DNA of 64,000 nt from Chthonomonas sp. UBA6659 (GCA_002455425.1 DKKT01000071.1:214835-278834); one strand, 5' to 3'. Positions 24,505-33,833 are shown, counted from the first letter of the stretch. Numbers and translations are program-made. Notes: a model not told the origin generated them from the letters alone.

Positions 24505-25599
24505 GTGCTTCGACTCGCCGTCCTCGGCTCGACCGGCAGCATCGGTCGGCAAACTCTCGATGTCGTCCGGGACCTGCCTGACCGGCTCCAGGTCGTTGCT
24601 CTCGCCGCCGGCCGCAACCGCGCCACGCTCGATGAACAGGCGCGCGAATTCGGTGTCGCGAATACTGTTGTGTTCGAAGAGGACGGGATGGATGCCCTCG
24701 TGCAAATCGCCGCCGATCCGGACGTCGACGTCGTCGTTGTCAGCGTTGCCGGCGTCGTCGGGCTCCTCCCGACTCTCGCCGCGATCGAAGCCGGAAAGCA
24801 CATTGCGCTCGCGAGCAAGGAGGTCCTTGTTGCCGCCGGCGAGATCGTGATGCCGCTCGCCCGCGAGAAGGGCGCCCTCATCACACCGATCGACAGTGAG
24901 CACAGCGCCCTCTTCCAATGCATGCTCGGCTCGCGTCCTGACCAGATCGATCGTCTGATCTTGACCGCATCCGGCGGGCCGTTTCGGGGTCGGACGGCAG
25001 AGTCCCTCGGCGCCGTGACCGTCGATGAGGCCCTTGCCCACCCCACTTGGCGGATGGGCGGGAAGATCACCGTCGACTCCGCCACCCTAATGAACAAGGG
25101 CCTGGAGATGATCGAGGCGCGGTGGCTCTTCGACGTGCCCGTCGACCAAATCGACGTGGTCGTCCACCCCCAGAGCATCGCCCACTCGTTCGTGAAGTTT
25201 CGCGATGGGAGCGTCCTCGGCCAGTTCGGCTGGCCGAACATGCGCCTCCCGATCCAGTACGCCTTGCTCTACCCCGAGCGGATCCCGAATCAGCTACCCC
25301 CCTGGAATCCGCTCGACACCCCGGGGTTGACGTTCGAAGCCCCCGATGAAGTCACATTCCGGGCGCTCGGTCTCGCGCGGCACGCCGCGCGGGTCGGAGG
25401 TACGCTCCCGTGCGTCCTCAATGCCGCGAACGAAGAGGCCGCCAACGCCTTCTTGAGGCGCGAGATCGGTTTCCTTGCGATCGCCGACCTCGTCGAGCAA
25501 GCGATGGAGGCGCACCGACCGACGGCACCGACGCTGGATTCGTTGCTCGCCGCCGACGCATGGGCGCGCGCAACGACGCTCGAATCGATACGTAAATAG
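24505..25599 (+). CDS. dxr: 1-deoxy-D-xylulose 5-phosphate reductoisomerase
   Basis: This enzyme makes 2-C-methyl-D-erythritol 4-phosphate from DXP with NADPH, the second step of the non-mevalonate isoprenoid pathway. The 364 residues start at a GTG directly before the NADPH motif LAVLGSTGSIGRQTLDV. Conserved elements include LASKEVLVAAGE, PIDSEHSALFQC (metal-binding), TASGGPFRG, and VDSATLMNKGLEMIEA. Length is slightly short of the usual 380-400 but all domains are present. TAAACT lies five bases before the GTG. It is followed after eight bases by the M50 protease gene, a common dxr-rseP pairing. Confidence 0.95.
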   Translation: MLRLAVLGSTGSIGRQTLDVVRDLPDRLQVVALAAGRNRATLDEQAREFGVANTVVFEEDGMDALVQIAADPDVDVVVVSVAGVVGLLPTLAAIEAGKHIALASKEVLVAAGEIVMPLAREKGALITPIDSEHSALFQCMLGSRPDQIDRLILTASGGPFRGRTAESLGAVTVDEALAHPTWRMGGKITVDSATLMNKGLEMIEARWLFDVPVDQIDVVVHPQSIAHSFVKFRDGSVLGQFGWPNMRLPIQYALLYPERIPNQLPPWNPLDTPGLTFEAPDEVTFRALGLARHAARVGGTLPCVLNAANEEAANAFLRREIGFLAIADLVEQAMEAHRPTAPTLDSLLAADAWARATTLESIRK

Positions 25600-25607
25600 G
25601 AAAGTCC

Positions 25608-27224
25608 ATGGATTCCCTTGTGCAACTCGGTCAATACCTGCTCGCCGGGATCGCGTTCCTTATCGTGATCACGGTCTTGGTGGCGGTCCACGAGCTCGGA
25701 CACTATTGGGCGGCCAAAGCGTTCGGGATGAAGGTCGACGCCTTCGCCGTCATGATGGGGGGCATCCGGACCTCCGACTTGAGCAAACGTCTGAAGGAGC
25801 CCCTTGCGCCCGCGTGGCGCGTCACCGTGTCGGCGCTGATCGCCGTCGCGATGGTCGCGATCGGTGGCCTCGAAGGATTTCCGATCGTCCAGACCCTAGG
25901 TCTGTTCCTTCTCGCGATCGCGCTGCCGGTCTGGGTCGCGACCCGCATCGGTGCGCTCTATAGGTTCTCGATCGGGCGGATGCTCAAGCCGCTTGCCGGG
26001 TCCTGGCTGGCAGGGATGGCGTTCCTTCTCATCACGACCGGGCTCAAGAACGTCGACACGATCCAAGCCCTGACCGTCCTCTTCTTCGCCTCCTCGGTCG
26101 GTGTGCTCCTGCTCTATTACCAGCCGGTCCTCCACAAGGCCGAGGATGCCCCGATGGGCGAGGGTGAGCTCGACATCGATGGCGAAAAGGTCCCGGTTCA
26201 GTTTCGACCCGTGATCGCGCGTCGAGCCAAAGACGGTACCGAGTTTTCGCTCCTGCTCCTCCCTCTCGGGGGGTTCGCCGCGATTCGAGGCATGCATCCA
26301 AAGCCGGACGGCAGCGAAACCCAAGTCGAAGCCGGCTTCTACAGCAAGTCTCCGCTCGCTCGCTGGATCGTTCTCTTTGCCGGACCTCTGTTCAGCGTCC
26401 TCTTCGGACTCATTCTCTACACCCTTCTCTTCGTCACCGTGGGCGAAGACCGCGCCGTGAACCAGCCGATCCTCGGCCCGGTGCGCGAAGGTGCGCCCGC
26501 GGCCGTGGGCGGCCTCAAGCCCGGTGACAAGGTCGTGAGCGTGGCCGGCACGCCCGTCTCGACCTTCTACGACATGCTCGTCATCGTTCGTGACCGTGCC
26601 GGGCAACCCCTGGAGTTCGTCTACGAACGCGACGGGAAGCGGGCCACGACCACGATCACGCCCCAAGCCGACCAGGCGCCGACCCCGGTGATCTCGAACA
26701 AGCTCGAACCGACCGAAGCACGCAAGGTTCAGGGCAAGATCGGGGCGGGCTGGACCAGCCGACGTGTGGCCCTGTCCCTCCCTGAGGCGATGGCGCGGGC
26801 TTGGCAGGCACCGGTTCGGATGGTCGAAGGCTTCGTGGGGCTGATCAAGAATCCAGCTCGTGCCAAAGACGAGGTCGGGGGAGCCGCCACGCTCGCGACG
26901 GTCACCTATCACGCGCTCGAAGAGGGGCTCGCCGTGCTTCTCGGGCTTGCGGCCGGTCTGAGCATCTCGCTGGGAATCATGAATCTGCTCCCCGTGCCGC
27001 CCCTCGATGGGGGCCAGATGGTGGTGGCGTTCGTCGAAATGCTCCGACGCGGTCGACGGCTCAGCATCGAAGTCCAGCAGATGGTCAGCACGGTCGGGAT
27101 GGTGCTTGTGCTTGCTCTCGTCATCGGGGTGCTTGCCGTCGATTTGAACCGTTTTCTGGGGCGTCCCGCGACTCCTCCGAACGGCCCGACGAACTCGAGT
27201 TCAGCCCCTCCGGCGAACAAGTGA
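25608..27224 (+). CDS. RseP-like site-2 (M50) intramembrane metalloprotease with extra membrane insertion
   Basis: The zinc motif HELGH is at residues 28-32 in TM1, and the second active-site motif NLLPVPPLDGG is in the C-terminal membrane part. A PDZ domain (about residues 280-350) contains VREGAPAAVGGLKPGDKVVS. RseP-type proteases cut anti-sigma factors inside the membrane. At 538 residues it is about 80-100 longer than usual. The excess lies between the HELGH/GMKVDAF region and the GTEFSLLLLPLGGF segment, where three additional hydrophobic helices occur (about residues 65-170). AGGAAAG precedes the ATG. It follows dxr directly. Confidence 0.88.
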   Translation: MDSLVQLGQYLLAGIAFLIVITVLVAVHELGHYWAAKAFGMKVDAFAVMMGGIRTSDLSKRLKEPLAPAWRVTVSALIAVAMVAIGGLEGFPIVQTLGLFLLAIALPVWVATRIGALYRFSIGRMLKPLAGSWLAGMAFLLITTGLKNVDTIQALTVLFFASSVGVLLLYYQPVLHKAEDAPMGEGELDIDGEKVPVQFRPVIARRAKDGTEFSLLLLPLGGFAAIRGMHPKPDGSETQVEAGFYSKSPLARWIVLFAGPLFSVLFGLILYTLLFVTVGEDRAVNQPILGPVREGAPAAVGGLKPGDKVVSVAGTPVSTFYDMLVIVRDRAGQPLEFVYERDGKRATTTITPQADQAPTPVISNKLEPTEARKVQGKIGAGWTSRRVALSLPEAMARAWQAPVRMVEGFVGLIKNPARAKDEVGGAATLATVTYHALEEGLAVLLGLAAGLSISLGIMNLLPVPPLDGGQMVVAFVEMLRRGRRLSIEVQQMVSTVGMVLVLALVIGVLAVDLNRFLGRPATPPNGPTNSSSAPPANK

Positions 27225-27271
27225 CGACCGTCAGTCCTGGGGCGCGCGCAACGATGGTGCCCCAACCTGAG

Positions 27272-27277
27272 TAAATT
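27272..27277 (+). promoter_or_regulatory. Likely -10 element of leaderless ABC-exporter operon
   Basis: TAAATT ends six bases before the ATG of the first ABC ATPase gene. No Shine-Dalgarno sequence is seen in the interval. Confidence 0.5.
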
Positions 27278-27283
27278 CCAACT

Positions 27284-28204
27284 ATGCCGGTTGCCGATAT
27301 TCGAGGTCTGACGGTTCGCTATGGATCGTTCACGGCTCTCGACAACTTCAGTGCGGTCATCCCTGAAGGGTGCGTCGGCCTTCTCGGACCGAACGGTGCC
27401 GGAAAAACGACGCTGATCAAGACCCTGCTTGGCTTCGTGACGCCGGCCTCGGGGAGCGGGATCGTCATGGGGCTCGACGCCTTCCGAGACGGCCCCAAGC
27501 TCCGCCAGCGCATCGGATTCATGCCCGAACAGGACTGCCACATCCCGGGCATGACCGCGGTTGGCTTCGTGGCTTACGCCGGCGAGCTCGCCGGAATGCC
27601 CTCCGCTCAGGCCCTCCGCCGGGCTCACGAGGTCCTCGAGTACTGCGGTCTCGGCGAAGCCCGCTACCGCAACGTCGAGACCTACTCGACCGGCATGAAG
27701 CAGAAGATCAAGCTTGCCCAAGCGCTCGTCCACGGTCCAAGGCTGTTGCTCCTCGACGAACCGACGAACGGGCTCGACCCAAGGGGCCGTGAGGAGATGC
27801 TCAAGCTGATCCGTTCGATCTCTCATGGGAAGGACGTCAACGTCCTCGTGAGCAGTCACCTCCTCCCCGACATCGAGCGGACCTGCGACCAGATTCTCCT
27901 CGTATACCAAGGACGCCTGCGTGAGCAAGGCATGATCGAGGACCTGAAGCGCCTCGCCGGCTTGCCCGTCGACGTCCAGCTCCGCGAAGTCAGCGACGCC
28001 TTCTTACGAGAGGTCACGATTCGAGGGATGACGTTCCTCGGGATGGTCGGCTCGACCACGTACCGTCTTCAAGCGCCGGTCACCCTGGAGGAGTCGGCTG
28101 CGCGGGTCTTCGACGCGGCGCGGAGTGCCGAAGCCCAGATTCGCGGATTCGAAAAGGCCGAGCGGACCCTCGAAGAGGCCTTTCTGGAGGCTGTCCATGG
28201 CTAA
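27284..28204 (+). CDS. ABC-2 type transporter ATPase (first of two)
   Basis: The 306-residue product has all nucleotide-binding motifs: Walker A LLGPNGAGKTTL, Q-loop region GFMPEQ, signature YSTGMKQKIKLAQ, Walker B LLLLDEPTNGLDP and the switch His in VSSHLLPD. The last ~80 residues form the auxiliary domain common in CcmA/NatA-like exporters. It shares an overlap (ATGG) with the following permease and forms an operon of ATPase, permease, ATPase, permease. The substrate is unknown. Confidence 0.93.
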   Translation: MPVADIRGLTVRYGSFTALDNFSAVIPEGCVGLLGPNGAGKTTLIKTLLGFVTPASGSGIVMGLDAFRDGPKLRQRIGFMPEQDCHIPGMTAVGFVAYAGELAGMPSAQALRRAHEVLEYCGLGEARYRNVETYSTGMKQKIKLAQALVHGPRLLLLDEPTNGLDPRGREEMLKLIRSISHGKDVNVLVSSHLLPDIERTCDQILLVYQGRLREQGMIEDLKRLAGLPVDVQLREVSDAFLREVTIRGMTFLGMVGSTTYRLQAPVTLEESAARVFDAARSAEAQIRGFEKAERTLEEAFLEAVHG

Positions 28205-29174
28205 CGCTCCGATCGCCGATCTTTCCTACCGCGGCTACGACGGCCCTCTGGAATCGCCGACTCAGCGCTGGTGGGTCATCGCCAAGACGAACGTGCGCCG
28301 CACCTTCAAGAACAAATGGTATTGGGTCGCGACGATCACCTCGGGTTGGTATTACCTGCTGATGATGATCATCGTGTACTTCGTCGAACTGGCGGCGGAG
28401 TCCAACCCGCGACAGCAGGGCCCGTTCGCCCTTGCGACCTTCATGAAGCGGGTGATCTGGGTCGACCAGTTCGTCCACGGGTTGTCGTGGGCACAGATCA
28501 TGATTTTCGTCGTAACCCTGATCGCCGGGGCCGGCGTCATCGCAAACGACAACCGGGCGAATGCGCTGCTCGTCTACCTCTCCCGGCCGTGCTCGAAGTT
28601 CGATTACGTGATCGGGAAGTTCATCGGGGTCTTTCTGCCGATTCTCTTGACCGTCGCCCTGCCGTCCCTGGTCTATTTCCTGTACGGGGCTCTGAGCTAC
28701 CGCGCGTATGGTTTCCTTTCGAACGATCCCTGGATGATCGTCAAGATCCTCCTCGTCTGCCCGCTGATCGCCGCCTTCTACAGTGCGCTCATCATCGGCG
28801 TGAGTTCCTTGTTCAACCAAGGGCGCATGGCGGGGGCGGCGTTCGCCGGCCTCTACTTCCTCACCAACTTCTTCACCCAGATGATGGTCATCGCCTGGCA
28901 AGCCAGCACCCGGGTGTCGCGCGGCGTGTTTCGCGCCGAAGAGGGTAACCCGCTTGCGGCGAAGCTGTACTACGCCAGCGTCGATGGCACCATGATCGGC
29001 ACGACGAAGGCGATCATGAACACCGATGGCTCGCCCTACTTCGGCCTTCCGAGCCCCGTCGCCATGATCCCGGCCCCGCCGCTCGTCCCGATGCTTCTCA
29101 TCTCCGGGATCGTGACCTTCCTTTCACTGTGGCTGGCCTGGTCCAGGATTCGCGCGGTCGAGGTGGTCAAGTGA
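28197..29174 (+). CDS. ABC-2 type transporter permease (first of two)
   Basis: The 325-residue membrane protein has six predicted spans (for example YYLLMMIIVYFVELAA, QIMIFVVTLIAGAGVIA and ILLVCPLIAAFYSALIIGV) and a cytoplasmic N-terminus. An ANDNRANALLVYLSRPCSKFDYVIGKF segment, in two halves, matches the coupling region of ABC-2 permeases. The ATG overlaps the ATPase stop by eight bases and is preceded by TGGAGG. It pairs with the ATPase encoded just upstream. Confidence 0.88.
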   Translation: MANAPIADLSYRGYDGPLESPTQRWWVIAKTNVRRTFKNKWYWVATITSGWYYLLMMIIVYFVELAAESNPRQQGPFALATFMKRVIWVDQFVHGLSWAQIMIFVVTLIAGAGVIANDNRANALLVYLSRPCSKFDYVIGKFIGVFLPILLTVALPSLVYFLYGALSYRAYGFLSNDPWMIVKILLVCPLIAAFYSALIIGVSSLFNQGRMAGAAFAGLYFLTNFFTQMMVIAWQASTRVSRGVFRAEEGNPLAAKLYYASVDGTMIGTTKAIMNTDGSPYFGLPSPVAMIPAPPLVPMLLISGIVTFLSLWLAWSRIRAVEVVK

Positions 29175-30091
29175 AGCCGATCGTCGAACTCCGCAACGCG
29201 TCCCGCTGGTACGGCCAGGTCATGGGCCTCAACGACGTCACGTGCCAGATCGGCCCCGGCATCACCGCTCTCCTCGGCCAGAACGGAGCCGGCAAATCGA
29301 CGATGATGCGCCTGATCACGGGCCAGCTTCGCACGACCACGGGCGAGGTCCTCGTCGGCGGGATGCAGCCGTTCGCGAACCCCGAGGTCTACAAGCTCCT
29401 CGGCTACTGCCCCGAGATCGACAACTTCTACGAATACATGACCGGGCGTCAGTTCGTCCAGAACCTCGCTCGCCTCGCCGGCCTCAGCCCGGAAAGGGCC
29501 AAGAGCCGCACGCAGGAAGTTCTCGAGATCGTCGGTATGGCGGACCGTTGCGATCGGAAGATCGCCGGTTACTCGAAAGGCATGCGGCAGCGCATCAAGC
29601 TCGCTCAGGCGATGCTCCATGATCCCCAAATCATCCTCCTCGACGAGCCGCTCAACGGACTCGATCCGGTCGGTCGGCGGGACTACATGGACCTTCTGGG
29701 CTACCTCGCCGACCAAGGTAAAGGCATTGTCGTGAGTTCACACATCCTCTTTGAAGTCGAACAGTTGACGCGGAGCATCCTCCTGCTTCACCGAGGACGA
29801 CTCCTCGCGACCGGCGACATCCGCGTGATCAGAGAGCTGATCGACAAGCACCCGCACCGGATCCGCATCGAGACCCCCGATCCTCGGGCGTTCGCCCAGA
29901 ATCTCGTCGGATTGCCCTACGTGCTCAGCGTCGAAGTGACCGCCGAGGGCCTCGAACTCCGCACCCGCGAACCCGGCATGTTCTACGACGCCCTCCCCGC
30001 GCTGATCGTCGATCACGGATTGCGGATCGACGGGCTCTGGAGTCCGGATAACAACCTTGAATCGGTGTTCCGATATCTGGTGGAGGCCTAA
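29171..30091 (+). CDS. ABC-2 type transporter ATPase (second of two)
   Basis: The 306-residue product carries Walker A LLGQNGAGKSTM, signature YSKGMRQRIKLAQ, Walker B ILLDEPLNGLDP and switch His in VSSHILFEV. It starts with GTG overlapping the permease stop (GTGA). It is clearly homologous to the first ATPase but diverged, especially in the C-terminal 80 residues. The four genes could form one hetero-oligomeric exporter or two exporters with related substrates. Confidence 0.93.
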   Translation: MKPIVELRNASRWYGQVMGLNDVTCQIGPGITALLGQNGAGKSTMMRLITGQLRTTTGEVLVGGMQPFANPEVYKLLGYCPEIDNFYEYMTGRQFVQNLARLAGLSPERAKSRTQEVLEIVGMADRCDRKIAGYSKGMRQRIKLAQAMLHDPQIILLDEPLNGLDPVGRRDYMDLLGYLADQGKGIVVSSHILFEVEQLTRSILLLHRGRLLATGDIRVIRELIDKHPHRIRIETPDPRAFAQNLVGLPYVLSVEVTAEGLELRTREPGMFYDALPALIVDHGLRIDGLWSPDNNLESVFRYLVEA

Positions 30092-30094
30092 GCG

Positions 30095-30862
30095 GTGCCG
30101 CTCTTCCTCTACACTTTGGCCCTGCGTGACTTCCTGCGGCCGCGTCGCATCGTCGTGTGGATCCTCGTGGCCCTCAGTCTGCTCGCCCTCGGCCTGGTCT
30201 GGCGCTCGGTCTATGCGGGGAGCCCTCGTGAGGACTACGCCAGCCTCAGCTCGATCTTCGTGTTTCGGCTGATCGCGCTCTCGTCGGCGATTTTCGCGAC
30301 TGCGATCGTCACGCAGGAGGTCGAACAGAAGACGATCGTGTACCTGCTGACCCGCCCGATCCCTCGATGGCAGTTGCTCGCTTCTCGGATGCTCGCTGCG
30401 GCCACGGTCGTGTTCGGTGTGACGGTCCTAGCGATCCTGGCGACATCGATCGCGATCTATGGCTTTCGGTTTGGGTCGAACCCGCTCCTCGTCAATGATC
30501 TCAAGGCCGCCGCGGTCGGGTCGCTGGCCTATGTGTCGCTATTCACGATGTTCACGCTTGTGATCAATCGGGCTATGGTCGTGTGCCTGATCTACGCCTT
30601 CCTCTGGGAGGTCGGCATCCCCAATTTCAGCGGCGACCTCTTCTACACGTCGATCTTCAGCTACCTCCAAGCGATCGCCGAACATCCCGCCCTCCCGACC
30701 CAGCAGATGCTGGTTTCGGCCCTGGCGGGCCAAGGTGGAGACGCCGCCCTCGTGGCCGGCACCGCCTGGCCCGTGTTGCTCATCCTCATCGGGTCGCTGA
30801 CCGGGCTCGCGATGTGGTGGTTCACCCACTTCGAATATGTCCCGCGCGAAGACGCCGAATAA
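30095..30862 (+). CDS. ABC-2 type transporter permease (second of two)
   Basis: The 255-residue protein has six hydrophobic segments and the permease pattern TQEVEQKTIVYLLTRPIPRW between TM2 and TM3, which contacts the ATPase. It starts with GTG three bases after the preceding stop. It is the last gene in the four-gene operon. The extracellular loop (LPTQQMLVSALAGQGGDAAL) is longer than in many relatives. Substrate unknown. Confidence 0.85.
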   Translation: MPLFLYTLALRDFLRPRRIVVWILVALSLLALGLVWRSVYAGSPREDYASLSSIFVFRLIALSSAIFATAIVTQEVEQKTIVYLLTRPIPRWQLLASRMLAAATVVFGVTVLAILATSIAIYGFRFGSNPLLVNDLKAAAVGSLAYVSLFTMFTLVINRAMVVCLIYAFLWEVGIPNFSGDLFYTSIFSYLQAIAEHPALPTQQMLVSALAGQGGDAALVAGTAWPVLLILIGSLTGLAMWWFTHFEYVPREDAE

Positions 30863-31057
30863 CCGGATCAATACCAGGGGAACCGCGTGCCCCACGTTTT
30901 CTTACCAGGATCGATCGAAAACCCGTAAGAACGCGTGAAATCAAAGTAAAAATACTGGGTTCTCCCCGCACAATCCCTGGAATATCCGACCTGTAACCCG
31001 TCGTGGGAGTAGCCCCGGGGCTTAGGATGAGCCCCCAACGGGAGACACGGAGGAACC
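30863..31057 (+). promoter_or_regulatory. Flagellin upstream region
   Basis: This 195-base gap precedes the flagellin gene. It is locally AT-richer (GTAAAAATACTGGG around 30945-30960). Near 31018 a 6-bp hairpin (GGGGCT/AGCCCC) forms in the presumed leader. A GGAGG lies seven bases before the ATG. I could not assign a confident sigma-28 or sigma-70 promoter. Confidence 0.35.
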
Positions 31058-32500
31058 ATGTCAGCTTTTCGCGTAAACACCAACGTCATGGCGATGAACG
31101 CCCTGAGAAGTCTGTCTCTGACAGGCACCGACTTCTCCAGTTCTATGAGCAAGCTCTCGACCGGTTTCCGGATCAACTCCGCGGCCGACGACCCTGCGGG
31201 CCTCATCGTGTCGGAGACCTTTCGCGCCCAGATTTCGGGCATCCAGCAGGCCATGCAGAACGGCCAGGATGCCGTCAACTACGCCAAGACCGCAGAAGGC
31301 GCACTGAACGAAGTGAACAAGCTCTTGCGTGACGCTCGAGCTCTGGCGGTTTCGTCCGCGAACTCGGCCACGATGACGGACGCCCAGAAGCAGGCCAATC
31401 AAGCCCAGCTCAATTCGATCGCGTCGTCGGTCAGCCGCATCGCCCAGCAGACCCAGTTCGGTTCGAAAAAGCTGCTTGACGGGTCCGCCGGTACCTATGC
31501 GGTGTCCACGAGCGGAGCCAACGTCTCGTCGATGTCGTTCAGCGGCGTCTTCAATGGCAACGCCGTCACCACCAACTCCACGGTGACCGTGACCAACTTG
31601 ACGGCCGCGACCCGAGCGTCGGTCACCGCCACGCGAAGCTTCGCCGCCGCCGACACCACGATGACGAACGCCGGATCGTTCACGATCAACGGTGTCAGCT
31701 TCAACGTCACGACCAACGACACCATCAGCGACGTCGTGGCCCGGATCAACAATTCGTCCTCGCAGACCGGCGTTACCGCCAACTGGTCCGCCGGTGCAGG
31801 GGTCACGCTCACGTCGACCGGTTTCGGCTCCGACCAGAAAGTCGATCTCATCGACTCGAACGCCGTCCTGCGCACGGCCGCAGGTACGCAAAGCGCAAGC
31901 GGCACCGACGCCTCTGCCGACGTCGTGATCGACACGGACGGAGCCGGCACCTTGGCGACCGTATCTTTCGCGAGCGGTCGGGGCCTGGTCCTTCGCGACA
32001 AGTACGGCAACGCCATCACGTTGACCGAGGCCGGCAATGCCGGTGCCGGTGGCGGCTGGGGCCGTGTGAACGTCGGTGCGAGCATCTTCCAGATCGGCGC
32101 CAATGCGGGCCAGACCACGAGCCTCTCCCTCGGCAATTTCGCCGCCTCGAACTTGGGCCGGGGAGCGGTTTCGGGTCTGGACCTCAGCAATCTGGACGTG
32201 ACAACGCAGGCCGGTTCCGACAACGCCATCCGCGTCATCGATAAAGCGATCGAAGACATCACCGCCGCGCGAGGCAACATCGGCAACTTCCAGCGCAACG
32301 TGCTCGAATCGAACAGCCGGGCGCTCGGCATTGCCAAGGAGAACCTGAGCGCTTCCGAGTCCTCGATCCGAGACGTCGACGTCGCCAACGAAATGACGAA
32401 CTTCACCAAGCTCCAGATCCTCCAGCAGAGCGGCCTTGCGATGCTGGCGCAGGCGAACAGTGCACCGCAAGCCGTGCTGTCGCTCCTGCGAGGTGGATAG
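31058..32500 (+). CDS. Flagellin
   Basis: The 480-residue protein has the conserved N-terminal D0/D1 region (VNTNVMAMNALRSL, then KLSTGFRINSAADDPAGL) and C-terminal D1/D0 region (NFQRNVLESNSRALGIAKENL and QSGLAMLAQANSAPQAVLSLL). The middle has a flagellin IN-type hypervariable segment (FTINGVSFNVTTNDTISDVV). It assembles as the filament after export by the flagellar type III system. No other flagellar gene is in the window, and no fliS or fliD follows. A large hairpin ends the transcript. A hag or fliC name is avoided because flagellin copies may be several. Confidence 0.95.
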   Translation: MSAFRVNTNVMAMNALRSLSLTGTDFSSSMSKLSTGFRINSAADDPAGLIVSETFRAQISGIQQAMQNGQDAVNYAKTAEGALNEVNKLLRDARALAVSSANSATMTDAQKQANQAQLNSIASSVSRIAQQTQFGSKKLLDGSAGTYAVSTSGANVSSMSFSGVFNGNAVTTNSTVTVTNLTAATRASVTATRSFAAADTTMTNAGSFTINGVSFNVTTNDTISDVVARINNSSSQTGVTANWSAGAGVTLTSTGFGSDQKVDLIDSNAVLRTAAGTQSASGTDASADVVIDTDGAGTLATVSFASGRGLVLRDKYGNAITLTEAGNAGAGGGWGRVNVGASIFQIGANAGQTTSLSLGNFAASNLGRGAVSGLDLSNLDVTTQAGSDNAIRVIDKAIEDITAARGNIGNFQRNVLESNSRALGIAKENLSASESSIRDVDVANEMTNFTKLQILQQSGLAMLAQANSAPQAVLSLLRGG

Positions 32501-32521
32501 TTGATCGACTTTGCTTCCCTT

Positions 32522-32564
32522 ACGCGAAAAGAAGGCCCGGGCTATGCCCGGGTCCTTTTCGCGT
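32522..32564. terminator. Bidirectional terminator between flagellin and propeller genes
   Basis: An outer 9-bp arm (ACGCGAAAA / TTTTCGCGT) and an inner 7-bp arm (CCCGGGC / GCCCGGG) form one long hairpin with small internal mismatches. A and T runs on either side let it act as an intrinsic terminator in both directions. Confidence 0.85.
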
Positions 32565-32570
32565 GGGATG

Positions 32571-33821
32571 CTACTTCGTCTGTGGGCTGAAGCTCGGGTT
32601 CGCGAAGTCGCCCTTGCCCCCGGTCAGGTTCTGCTCCGTTCCTCCGTCCGATGGGATCGCGTAGAGCGATCGCTTCCCCTCGCTGTCTCGCTTGGCGAAC
32701 ACGAGCTTCGTGCCGCTTGGATGCCAGCTCGGCTCGTAGATCGTGCCCTGGCTCAGGGGGCGGGCGCGATCGATTCCGCGCTCCTCGACCGGAAGCACGA
32801 CCAGGCTCGCGGGAACGAACTGTTCCTGTTCGTCCACCGTCCCCGCCACGACGGCGACGCTCTTGCCGTCCGGGGAGAGCCGTGGCGACGCGAGGACCTG
32901 CCGCTCTTTCGTGATGAAGAGATTCAGGGTCTTCGGGCCACCGGGCGTCTCCGGGTTGATCACGATGAGCCCGTTCAGATATGGCGTCGTCGCCTTGCCG
33001 TCCTTGATGAATTCGGCAGGCACTTCGGTCGGCCACCGGAATCCCTGGATGGACACCACGACCTCGCCTGAGGGCGCGACGTCGAAGTCGATCTTGTTTC
33101 CGGCCGCGATCGGTGCCGGGGGAGCGATCTGCAGGCCCTTGTCCGTCATCTCCGGCTCGACGCCTTGGTAAACGAGGATTTCGTCCCCGTTCTCGCGCAC
33201 CATCTTCGCCACGATCCACCGGCGGCCGGGGCCCCACTGGGCCTCCTGGAAGCTCTTGCCGAGATCGCGGTACATCGAATCGAATTGGCCGCTCGAACCG
33301 CCTTCCTCGTCCATCGCGCGTTCCTCCGTCGTCGGAGGCAGGACCTGTCTCCCACTGCCCGTTTTGGGGTCGTATTGCACGACGAATCCGCCCGCGGTGA
33401 TGAGGAAGTCGACGTTGGCCTGTGGGTCGCCTTTGGGCCCACACCAGAGACTGCCTTTGCTGCGCGAACCCGACGACCGCTTTTCGACCTTGCCCGATTG
33501 TGGATTCCAGCGGAAGATCTCGTAGGCTCCACCGGCGCGGTTGCTGCTGAAGAAGACGCGGTTCCCGTCGGGGCGCCACACCGGCTCTTGATCGCTCGAA
33601 CCCGCTCGATGGTCGGGGGCCGCGACGATCGCGCCGTCCGGCTTGATCACGATCACCTGACTTCCCTCGTCCAGTCGCTGGACGGCTACGACCCAGTCGG
33701 CCGTGTCCGCCTTGCCGAAGTCGAAATCTCCCTGCAGGCTCCGAAACCACTGGAAGGCGACGACGAGCACGGCTATCAATCCGATGCCCACCGCAAAGCG
33801 TATCGCGAGCTTCTTGTTCAT
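32571..33821 (-). CDS. Membrane-anchored TolB/PD40-like propeller protein
   Basis: The 416-residue product has one N-terminal membrane segment (LAIRFAVGIGLIAVLVVAF). A beta-propeller follows with PD40-type repeats: PVWRPDGNRVFFSSNRAGG, SPRLSPDGKSVAVVAG and EPSWHPSGTKLVFAKRD. A final FANPSFSPQ half-repeat closes the ring. It probably sits on the outer face of the cytoplasmic membrane. The start is the ATG after the promoter-like TACAAT (12 bases upstream); no Shine-Dalgarno is seen. The gene is separated from the paralogue array by a 14-bp hairpin. Confidence 0.78.
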   Translation of the reverse strand: MNKKLAIRFAVGIGLIAVLVVAFQWFRSLQGDFDFGKADTADWVVAVQRLDEGSQVIVIKPDGAIVAAPDHRAGSSDQEPVWRPDGNRVFFSSNRAGGAYEIFRWNPQSGKVEKRSSGSRSKGSLWCGPKGDPQANVDFLITAGGFVVQYDPKTGSGRQVLPPTTEERAMDEEGGSSGQFDSMYRDLGKSFQEAQWGPGRRWIVAKMVRENGDEILVYQGVEPEMTDKGLQIAPPAPIAAGNKIDFDVAPSGEVVVSIQGFRWPTEVPAEFIKDGKATTPYLNGLIVINPETPGGPKTLNLFITKERQVLASPRLSPDGKSVAVVAGTVDEQEQFVPASLVVLPVEERGIDRARPLSQGTIYEPSWHPSGTKLVFAKRDSEGKRSLYAIPSDGGTEQNLTGGKGDFANPSFSPQTK

Positions 33822-33833
33822 CCGGGTGACGCT

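Noticed and set aside
31061..32470. A 469-codon minus-strand frame opposite flagellin
   Set aside because: Flagellin is unambiguous; the antisense translation is an Arg/Asp/Gly-rich shadow.
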